From: Myxococcales bacterium
GTDB lineage: Bacteria > Myxococcota_A > Polyangia > Haliangiales > J016
Direction of reading: 5' to 3'
NCBI GenBank assembly: GCA_014238595.1
Contig: JABAAV010000028.1
Location: 1 to 15,991, forward strand
DNA length: 15,991 bases
Part shown: piece after piece, positions 8,436 to 14,262 of the stretch
How the letters are laid out: each line of letters begins with the position of its first letter
Numbering within the stretch: the first letter of the stretch is position 1
Position numbers and translations under genes: made by a program
The notes under the pieces: model-generated
What the model was told of the DNA's origin: nothing
Databases searched by the model: none
What the model saw: only the letters and a program-made list of their open reading frames with translations

Positions 8436-9272
8436 ATGACAAAGCAATCAGACTCAGATCGTAATCTTCGCAACGAAACATGGAACAATCTCATTGAGCT
8501 TTTTACCACAAAAAGCTTTGGGTCACGCAATACCATGTTCGAGACGTTAAAAAACAGTCCTGAATTCATCGGAAACAAACATAGTTATGATCCATCTTCC
8601 ATAAAACGTGAAACTAACGAAGCGATTAGTCTTGCTGATCAACTGCTCAATCCATGTGTCATTGTTAGTCGATATAATATTAATGTTATTGGCGGTCTGT
8701 TGGGGGGAGTTTTGACTGCGCTGAAACAACTCGGTTATACAAAAAAACCTCGTGTCATTTCAGTGTATGGCTCTTTTGAGATTCCAGCTGTATTGAAGAG
8801 TGTCTCTTTGTCTAATAAATACAATGTCGCGCTATGTTTAGGATCACTCATCCGTGGGAACACAGTTAATTTTGATTATTTAACATCTTCAGTCATTCAA
8901 GGAATCATGGATATTTCCATACAAAGCATCGATCAAAAAAATGCTCTCAATCAGCACAGCAAATCTAAAATCACGTTACAACCCAAAGAGTTTCAACTGA
9001 TGGCAATAGGTCATGCGATCTTGACAACTGATACGATGGAAGAAGCGTTACAACGCGCAGGAAATCCTGTGCAGCACAACACAGATGATGATAAATCACA
9101 CGATGCTCACCATCGTTCATCGTATACATGTGTTGATAATAAAGGGTATGAAGCTACAATGGCCACGATAGAAAACTTTTACAAAATGATCTCCATTAGT
9201 GGTGATTATGATTATGTATTTAATCTTAAAGAAAGTTTGTCACTCGTCAACGTTGATGATCAGAAACTATGA
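8436..9272 (+). CDS. ribH: divergent 6,7-dimethyl-8-ribityllumazine synthase
   Basis: RibH joins the RibB product with the RibD-derived pyrimidine to give the lumazine. Family motifs are clear: IVSRYN (76-81), VYGSFEIPAVLK (110-121), LGSLIRGNTVNFDYLTSSVIQGIMDIS (135-161), ILTTDTMEEALQRAG (195-209) and NKGYEATMATIENF (235-248). The protein is 278 residues against about 155 in the family. It has an N-terminal extension of about 70 residues, an insertion around 163-188, another around 210-234 (His/Asp rich), and a C-terminal extension of about 28. The catalytic histidine of RGATPHFDYV is Asn145, while the phosphate-binding Arg207 is kept. Activity may be reduced or structurally altered. It ends in an ATGA overlap with nusB. 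Confidence 0.85.
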   Translation: MTKQSDSDRNLRNETWNNLIELFTTKSFGSRNTMFETLKNSPEFIGNKHSYDPSSIKRETNEAISLADQLLNPCVIVSRYNINVIGGLLGGVLTALKQLGYTKKPRVISVYGSFEIPAVLKSVSLSNKYNVALCLGSLIRGNTVNFDYLTSSVIQGIMDISIQSIDQKNALNQHSKSKITLQPKEFQLMAIGHAILTTDTMEEALQRAGNPVQHNTDDDKSHDAHHRSSYTCVDNKGYEATMATIENFYKMISISGDYDYVFNLKESLSLVNVDDQKL

Positions 9273-10192
9273 GTTCTATCAGGACACAGGCACGACAATA
9301 CGCACTTCAGAAACTCTATTCGTTAGACACGAGCTTAACTCAAGAGTCGAACAGTGTTGTTCAAGAATTTTTTGTGCCATCTGATGACTATGAAGTTAAA
9401 GCTATAGATTATGCTGAACAATTGGTGAAACAAACCAGAGCAGCATTGACTCAGATTGATAAAACGATTGAAGCTTCCTCTGAACATTGGCGTATTTCAC
9501 GGATGACAGGCATTGATCGTAATATATTACGTCTTGCAACTTATGAACTTTTAGACGGAAAAGTACCCGTTGCTGTTGTGATCCATGAAGCTATAAATCT
9601 CGCTAAACGATTTGGCACTCAAGATTCTTTTTCTTTTATCAACGGTGTCTTGGATCACATCGCTAAAAATCCAAAAGCAAACCCAACTCAAACAGCCGAC
9701 ATTGAGTTTTTGTCCATCAACATTGATGATTGGGAAGCCGTGTCAGTTGATACATTAGTGTTTTCAGTGTGTTACGATGAGCGACCTTTGTGTGGGGCTG
9801 CTGGGTTGGCTGATTGGCGTATGAACGGCAAATTGTCGCATATGTTAAAGCAAAACAAGATATCGGGAAATAACGATGATGTTCTCATGTGCCTCCCAGG
9901 AAAACAGTTAAAATTTAAACGATTGTTTTTGTTTGGCATTGGGCTTTCAAAAGATTTTAATGAAGATGTTTTTATAGAAAAATCAACACACATCAAACAA
10001 GTTCTCAAATCAGTGGATGTGTCTTCATATGCAATTCAGGTACCTGGGCGTTCCATGGATTTGATCACACCACAACGAGCTATAGAGCTTTGGGTTAGTC
10101 AAAAAAAACCTGATGATCACAATATTTTTTGGGTTGATAGCAATACAGTACGTAAAGAAACATTTGCTGCTATCAAACAACATGAACACTAG
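9269..10192 (+). CDS. nusB: NusB fused to an M17 leucyl-aminopeptidase N-terminal-like domain
   Basis: Residues 1-133 are NusB, the antitermination factor that binds boxA RNA with NusE. They begin RTQARQYALQKLYSLD and contain WRISRMTGIDRNILRLATYELL and AVVIHEAINLAKRFGTQDSFSFINGVLDHIAK. Residues about 155-300 are a second domain, with LVFSVCYDERPLCGAAGLADWRMNG-type sequence and a later LFLFGIGLSKDFNEDVF. This resembles the non-catalytic N-terminal domain of peptidase family M17. A separate M17-N-like gene is found next to nusB in myxobacteria-like genomes, so the single continuous frame is best read as a fusion. No M17 catalytic metal-binding domain is present. The gene starts by ATGA overlap with ribH. 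NusB itself is secure, and the second domain is moderately supported. Confidence 0.85.
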   Translation: MSSIRTQARQYALQKLYSLDTSLTQESNSVVQEFFVPSDDYEVKAIDYAEQLVKQTRAALTQIDKTIEASSEHWRISRMTGIDRNILRLATYELLDGKVPVAVVIHEAINLAKRFGTQDSFSFINGVLDHIAKNPKANPTQTADIEFLSINIDDWEAVSVDTLVFSVCYDERPLCGAAGLADWRMNGKLSHMLKQNKISGNNDDVLMCLPGKQLKFKRLFLFGIGLSKDFNEDVFIEKSTHIKQVLKSVDVSSYAIQVPGRSMDLITPQRAIELWVSQKKPDDHNIFWVDSNTVRKETFAAIKQHEH

Positions 10193-10234
10193 TTATTTTT
10201 GTCATCTCTCATTGTAGTGATACTATGAGAATCT

Positions 10235-11137
10235 ATGTCTCTACCACTTGATCAAGGATACGATATTTTTTTGTCATATCTAAAGGTTGAACGTCATTTG
10301 TCACCAAACACCTTGCTGGCGTACAGCAATGATCTTGCAGGGTTGTTAGATTTCTTTGTGAAACGCAATTATAAAAAATGCGACGAACCAACAACAGAAG
10401 CTGTGATTGATTATCTGTTGATTTTGTCTGACAAAAAAATATCACCCAAAAGTAGGGCACGTGCTCTGGCGTCTTTTCGTGCATTTTTTCGTTATTTGTT
10501 TAATCAGAAATATATTGAATCTGATCCTACAGCAATGATTGAAGGTCCTAAGCTTGTGCGATCATTGCCTGACATATTAGGCGTTGATGAAGTTGATACA
10601 CTTTTAGCTCAGCCGGATTTAAAAACATCGAAAGGTATTCGAGATAAGGCGATGCTTGAAACACTGTATGCCACGGGACTTCGTGTCACAGAACTGGTGT
10701 CTTTGGTACTCGATAATATCAATTTAGAATCAGGTTATATTCGTACTGTTGGCAAAGGACGCAAACAACGTGTAGTGCCTATTGGCGAGGTCGCAAATCA
10801 AATTCTACGCAACTACCTCGATAATCATCGGTCATCATTTATCAAAGACCCATTAGAACAATCTGTGTTTTTAACAGTGCGAGGCAAAAAAATGTCACGG
10901 CAGGGGTTTTGGAAGCTGCTTGGTGATTATGCAAAAAAAGCAGGCATCTCTCACAAAGCTATTTCTCCTCATAAGTTGAGGCATTCATTTGCAACGCATT
11001 TATTAGAAGGCGGTGCAGATCTACGTGTTGTTCAGGCGATGCTTGGTCATGCCGATATTACAACAACTCAGATCTATACGCAGGTTTCTCAAAAACGCAT
11101 GATTGGACTCTACAAAAAACATCATCCACGAGCATAA
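10235..11137 (+). CDS. xerD: tyrosine recombinase XerD
   Basis: This 300-residue site-specific recombinase matches XerD in length. By family knowledge it resolves chromosome dimers at dif with XerC and FtsK. The N-terminal SAM-like core-binding domain (about 8-95) begins FLSYLKVERHLSPNTLLAYSNDL. The catalytic domain has Arg150 (ATGLRVTEL), Lys174 (GKGRKQRV), His246 and Arg249 (SPHKLRHSFATHLLEGG), His272 (LGHADITTTQIY) and Tyr281. All six catalytic residues are present. PKLVRSLPDILGVDEVDTLL is XerD-like rather than phage-like. No attachment sites or other mobile genes are nearby, which supports the housekeeping role. XerC is the alternative reading. Confidence 0.92.
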   Translation: MSLPLDQGYDIFLSYLKVERHLSPNTLLAYSNDLAGLLDFFVKRNYKKCDEPTTEAVIDYLLILSDKKISPKSRARALASFRAFFRYLFNQKYIESDPTAMIEGPKLVRSLPDILGVDEVDTLLAQPDLKTSKGIRDKAMLETLYATGLRVTELVSLVLDNINLESGYIRTVGKGRKQRVVPIGEVANQILRNYLDNHRSSFIKDPLEQSVFLTVRGKKMSRQGFWKLLGDYAKKAGISHKAISPHKLRHSFATHLLEGGADLRVVQAMLGHADITTTQIYTQVSQKRMIGLYKKHHPRA

Positions 11138-11152
11138 GCGGCATATCCGCTT
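11136..11152 (+). terminator. hairpin over the xerD stop codon, possible terminator
   Basis: AAGCGG (11136-11141) and CCGCTT (11147-11152) form a perfect 6-bp GC-rich stem with a CATAT loop, beginning inside the xerD TAA. The following sequence (GATTAGTTT) has only a short T-run, so termination would be weak or partial, or the hairpin may protect the mRNA end. Confidence 0.35.
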
Positions 11153-11191
11153 GATTAGTTTCAATGAAAAATACATAGTCGAAGGCTCATT

Positions 11192-11869
11192 ATGGGTGAT
11201 GCCAATTTGATTCGAGCAGTGATTCAAGGAATAGCGATTCTTCTGTTATCCATTGCTGTTCATGAATATGGACATGCACTTGTTGCAGATAAATTAGGAG
11301 ATAGAACACCTCGAATGCAAGGGCGCGTTACACTCAATCCCTTAGCACATGCAGATCCTATCGGGACATTGTTGTTTCCCATTTTAGGCATGTTTCTCTC
11401 TGGTGGCGCATCTTATGGATTTGGGTGGGGACGACCTGTTCTCGTTAATCCTACAGCGTTTAATCGAAAATTTTCGATGCGTACAGCAAACATGTTAGTT
11501 GCCGCAGCAGGACCAGCAATGAATATTTTGTTTGGAATGGTTATTGGTCTTGTTCATATTGGATTGATTGCCACAGATACGATTGTTGCAAACGGTGAGT
11601 TGAGTCAAGCATTGGTGAAGGCAGGTATCCTTAATTTTGTTTTAGCATTTTTTAATTTAATCCCTGCACCACCTTTGGATGGCGGTGCGGTAATCGAAGG
11701 ACTGCTTCCGTCTTCTGCATTGAACAAATGGCGCAGTATTGCACCTTATGGTCCTTTTATTTTGATGGCAGTTATTTTTATTCCAGGATTATCTAGAATA
11801 TTTGTGGTGCCTGCATTGTTTTCTTATGACATGTATACAAAAAGTATCATCACGTTGTTTGGTTTATAA
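11192..11869 (+). CDS. site-2 protease (M50) family membrane metalloprotease
   Basis: This 225-residue, strongly hydrophobic protein is a minimal M50 protease of the inner membrane. The zinc motif HEYGH is at 24-28 in the first membrane segment, and the second metal-binding motif [11 protein letters not shown] (155-165, Asp163) is in a later one. The intervening [19 protein letters not shown] and [10 protein letters not shown] are typical of the rhomboid-adjacent S2P group often annotated 'site-2 protease family protein'. Four to six membrane segments are visible by eye (about 8-24, 57-70, 100-128, 145-160, 185-210). No PDZ domain is present, which separates it from RseP. GAAGG at 11181-11185 is a suitable Shine-Dalgarno 6 nt before the ATG. 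It precedes scpA by 22 nt, a common order, though the substrate is unknown. Confidence 0.9.
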   Translation: MGDANLIRAVIQGIAILLLSIAVHEYGHALVADKLGDRTPRMQGRVTLNPLAHADPIGTLLFPILGMFLSGGASYGFGWGRPVLVNPTAFNRKFSMRTANMLVAAAGPAMNILFGMVIGLVHIGLIATDTIVANGELSQALVKAGILNFVLAFFNLIPAPPLDGGAVIEGLLPSSALNKWRSIAPYGPFILMAVIFIPGLSRIFVVPALFSYDMYTKSIITLFGL

Positions 11870-11891
11870 TAATTGTTGTCAATGAATTTGT

Positions 11892-12692
11892 ATGAATAAT
11901 TTTCCAGGATATTATATTGCACTTGATACGTTCGAAGGACCGCTTGATCTGTTGCTTCATCTTGTTCGCAGACACGAGTTAGATATTTTTGATATCCCAA
12001 TTGCTTTTGTCACCGAAAAATATCTTGAACATCTCGATGCCATGAAAACGCTGCAAATTGATATTGCAGGAGAATATTTATTGATGGCAGCTACGTTGGC
12101 CTATATTAAATCGCGTGATTTATTGCCATCTTCTCAGGACGATGACACAGAGAACACGGATGATGACACGATGGATCCACGAGAAGAACTGATTAAAAGA
12201 CTTCTCGACTATCAAAAATACAAAACTGCTGCAGATCATATTTCTCAAATGACTGTGATAGGCAAAGATACTTGGACACGCGGTATTGAACATAAGACCG
12301 CAGCGTCTAAAGGCGCTGACGATGCAGAATTGCCATTACGGGAAGTACCTATTGTCAATTTGCTTATTGCATTTGAAAACATATTAAAACAAGCCAAGAT
12401 CAATATATCACATACTGTAACCATGGAGACACTGTCTGTAGCAGAACGTATTAATCAAATGGTTGAATGGATTGATGAAAAAGGTATCACATCATTTCGT
12501 TCATGTTTTGTCATTGATTCATCTAATGGAATGCTTCTGATAACAAAACAAGAAGTTGTTGTGACTTTTTTAGCTATATTGGAAATGGTACGATTAAAAA
12601 TGATTCAAATCACACAAGCATTTCATCATGCTGATATTATGATTGAACGTTCCAAGGACTTAACAGAAAAGAGTGATGAATTAGAATTATGA
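11892..12692 (+). CDS. scpA: segregation and condensation protein A (kleisin)
   Basis: ScpA is the kleisin subunit bridging the SMC heads in the bacterial condensin complex SMC-ScpA-ScpB. The 266-residue protein begins with the hallmark FEGPLDLLLHLVRRHELDIFDIPIAFVTEKYLEHL (from residue 14), followed by YLLMAATLAYIKSRDLLP. An acidic linker runs through about 91-105 (DDDTENTDDDTMD). The C-terminal winged-helix region has VVTFLAILEMVRLKMIQI, which fits the SMC cap contact in the family. It overlaps scpB by ATGA (12689-12692), indicating translational coupling and near-equal synthesis of the partners. Confidence 0.95.
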   Translation: MNNFPGYYIALDTFEGPLDLLLHLVRRHELDIFDIPIAFVTEKYLEHLDAMKTLQIDIAGEYLLMAATLAYIKSRDLLPSSQDDDTENTDDDTMDPREELIKRLLDYQKYKTAADHISQMTVIGKDTWTRGIEHKTAASKGADDAELPLREVPIVNLLIAFENILKQAKINISHTVTMETLSVAERINQMVEWIDEKGITSFRSCFVIDSSNGMLLITKQEVVVTFLAILEMVRLKMIQITQAFHHADIMIERSKDLTEKSDELEL

Positions 12693-13372
12693 GTGAACAA
12701 ACAGCACAAAAAAACGAATCCGACAACCAACCTTTGAGCATTGAGCAAATCAAAAGTATTGTTGAGAGCTTGTTGTTTGCTTCAGATGCACCGTTGACTA
12801 TTAAACAGCTTCACAAAAACATTGGTAACTGTGAGATAGATATGATCCGAGAAGCTGTTGCTGTGTTGGAAAAAGATTATGCTGAACGAGGTGTCGTATT
12901 GTTTCGCATTTCAGGAGGGTATCAATTTCGTACCAACTTACAAAATGCATCATGGGTACAACGATTAGTTGCTCAACGTCCACCATATATCACCAAGGCA
13001 CAACTCGAATTGTTAGCAATTATTGCGTATCGTCAGCCGATTACTCGTCCTGAAATTGAACATATTCGTGGCGTTGATTGTGGAAGTCCATTACGTGTTG
13101 TATTGGAACGAGGATTGGTTCGCACATTAGGCAAGCGCGAAGAACCAGGTCGTCCTATGCTGTATGGTACAAGCAAAGGGTTTTTAGAGTTTTTCAACCT
13201 AAATAGTTTGCGTGATTTACCAACATTGCATGAATTCCAAGAATTGTCCGAAGAAAACCTGGAATTAGTTGATCATTTGGATCAATCAACAAAACCTATG
13301 GAAGAGTCATCGGAGGAAGTGTCATTGGAAGAGTCATCGGAAACCTCAACGAATAACTTAGATTCAGAATAA
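12689..13372 (+). CDS. scpB: segregation and condensation protein B
   Basis: ScpB dimers wrap ScpA and regulate SMC condensin in chromosome segregation. The 227-residue protein contains the family core: IKSIVESLLFASDAPLTIKQLHK (winged helix 1, about 24-46), YQFRTN, and the winged helix 2 signature AQLELLAIIAYRQPITRPEIEHIRGVDCGSPLRVVLERGLVRTLGKREEPGRPMLYGTS (about 109-167), then FLEFFNLNSLRDLPTL. The last 25 residues are an acidic serine-rich tail containing the EESSE motif twice, encoded by near-repeated codons at 13300-13341. That tail lies outside the conserved fold. scpB is the last gene of the housekeeping block. Confidence 0.95.
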   Translation: MSEQTAQKNESDNQPLSIEQIKSIVESLLFASDAPLTIKQLHKNIGNCEIDMIREAVAVLEKDYAERGVVLFRISGGYQFRTNLQNASWVQRLVAQRPPYITKAQLELLAIIAYRQPITRPEIEHIRGVDCGSPLRVVLERGLVRTLGKREEPGRPMLYGTSKGFLEFFNLNSLRDLPTLHEFQELSEENLELVDHLDQSTKPMEESSEEVSLEESSETSTNNLDSE

Positions 13373-13610
13373 CTACGATGAGTCGTCACCCATAACATTG
13401 GATTTCGGAGATCATACATTAACCTTGATTGCACAAGAGAATCAGGGGGCACAACAGATAGAAACCATTGTTGTTTCTAACGATAACGCCAATGGCTGTC
13501 GTTCCAATAATCGTTCCGCATTGGTTGCATTGATGATGTCATTGGGATTGTTACTCTTAAGACGACGCCACAACAAAACAACCAAACGGATCATCAACAA
13601 CGCATATTAG
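13362..13610 (+). pseudogene. 3' remnant of a MYXO-CTERM-like surface protein
   Basis: The frame is open from 13362 (after TAG 13359-13361) to TAG 13608-13610. It overlaps the scpB end by 11 nt and has no ATG; the only possible start is TTG at 13398, without a Shine-Dalgarno. The peptide begins like the last strands of an Ig/PKD-type domain (LDFGDHTLTLIAQENQGAQQIETIVV). It continues NDNANGCRSNNRS, then a hydrophobic helix ALVALMMSLGLLLL, then RRRH and a basic tail. Cysteine, short linker, membrane helix and arginine cluster together match the tripartite MYXO-CTERM sorting signal known from Myxococcota. With no signal peptide or upstream body, it reads as the surviving end of a larger exported protein. 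A small expressed membrane peptide is the alternative. Confidence 0.5.
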
Positions 13611-13894
13611 TTGATGCGGCTATATCTTTGAAGCATTTTCACATGTTTCTATAATACGTCTTTCTCAATGCCATGCTGATTTTTGAATGATGGTTAAACC
13701 TGATGCGAGATTAGTGTTCACAACATCAGTAAGATTTGTGCTTCAAAGATAAATAGCGATCATCGACACTCTAAACCCAAGATTGTTATCTTGTATCCGT
13801 GTACTTGTTCGTATGAATCTTTTCTAAAATCTTTACATCTCCGTCCATGAGCATTGCGGTTACGCTTTGATACACAACACCAGTACTGGAACGA
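13611..13894 (+). other. intergenic stretch, no gene recognised
   Basis: This 284-nt region between two gene remnants has stops in all + frames and no credible start with a ribosome site. At its left edge CATCAAC (13592-13598) pairs with GTTGATG (13610-13616) around the remnant's stop, but no T-run follows. The DNA probably contains decayed sequence left by the losses on either side; I cannot recognise its origin. Confidence 0.4.
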
Positions 13895-14197
13895 GTGGCT
13901 ATAAATCACAGTATGATTGAGGAAGTTACAGTAACTTCTGTCCAACTTACAAATATCGACCTGTCTCAATTACAAACGATAGGCGATCATATTAAAATAC
14001 GCCATAACGCTAGTCTGACGAGTATCGACCTGCCTCGATTACAAACGATAGGCAATAGTATTGAAATACGCTATAACGCTAGTCTGACGAGTATCACCAT
14101 GTCCCAACTTCAAACGATAGGTGGAAATGTTGATATCAACGACAACGACATCACCGATTGTGACCTTGGAAGTTATAGCAATCAATATTGTCCGTAA
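13895..14197 (+). pseudogene. 5'-truncated L-domain repeat protein
   Basis: The frame is open after TGA 13868-13870. The candidate starts are GTG 13895 and ATG 13913, both without a Shine-Dalgarno. The 100-residue product lacks a signal peptide and consists of three 23-residue repeat units (from 13946, 14015 and 14084) of the form LTSIDLPRLQTIGNSIEIRYNAS. It ends VDINDNDITDCDLGSYSNQYCP. The DNA from about 14130 to 14176 is nearly identical to that at the window's right end in the long gene starting at 14263, including the INDNDIT.CDLGSY cap. This is best explained as a paralog that lost its 5' part, not as an independent small gene. If translated, it would be cytoplasmic and lack the lipid anchor of its neighbour. 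Confidence 0.6.
13946..14197 (+). repeat. three 69-bp tandem repeat units in the truncated copy
   Basis: Units begin at 13946, 14015 and 14084. Each contains the near-invariant core CAAACGATAGG, as in the long gene downstream. The middle unit matches unit 12 of the long gene (CCTCGATTACAAACGATAGG core), and the last combines a unit-17-like front with the unit-18 end, giving a mosaic. Confidence 0.8.
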
Positions 14198-14216
14198 CTG
14201 ACGCTACTGCGCGTTC

Positions 14217-14248
14217 TTACACTTCTTGACAGAGTGTAATTGTGTTTG
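14217..14248 (+). terminator. candidate intrinsic terminator after the truncated copy
   Basis: TTACACT (14217-14223) and AGTGTAA (14233-14239) form a perfect 7-bp stem with a 9-nt loop, followed by the T-rich TTGTGTTTG. It begins 20 nt after the stop of the truncated repeat gene. The stem is AT-rich, so efficiency may be modest. Confidence 0.4.
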
Positions 14249-14253
14249 ATACT
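14226..14253 (+). promoter_or_regulatory. candidate promoter of the L-domain lipoprotein gene
   Basis: A perfect -35 box TTGACA (14226-14231) is followed after 16 nt by GATACT (14248-14253), 4 of 6 bases to the -10 consensus. Transcription would begin near 14260, only a few bases before the ATG codons at 14263 and 14269. Together with the lack of a Shine-Dalgarno, this suggests a leaderless or very short-leader mRNA. The -35 lies in the loop of the overlapping terminator hairpin. Confidence 0.45.
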
Positions 14254-14262
14254 CATCTAGCT

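Noticed and set aside
8217..8447. Minus-strand open frames across the window, e.g. here, 13760-13969 and 14700-14900
   Set aside because: They lie opposite well-supported genes or low-complexity repeats, have no family motifs and no ribosome sites. They are shadows of the + strand coding.
9700..10192. Separate second gene for the M17-N-like domain
   Set aside because: There is no stop after the NusB part and no convincing internal start with a ribosome site, so one fused protein is the simpler reading.
10235..11137. Tyrosine recombinase as sign of an integrated element
   Set aside because: The protein has XerD length and motifs and sits among housekeeping genes. No attachment sites, transposase or phage genes are nearby.
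13378..13395. ATG right after scpB as start of a small gene
   Set aside because: This ATG is in another frame than the membrane-anchor remnant and meets a stop after five codons.
13592..13616. Terminator at the end of the MYXO-CTERM-like remnant
   Set aside because: The 7-bp stem is real (CATCAAC/GTTGATG), but the 11-nt loop and lack of a following T-run make termination unconvincing.
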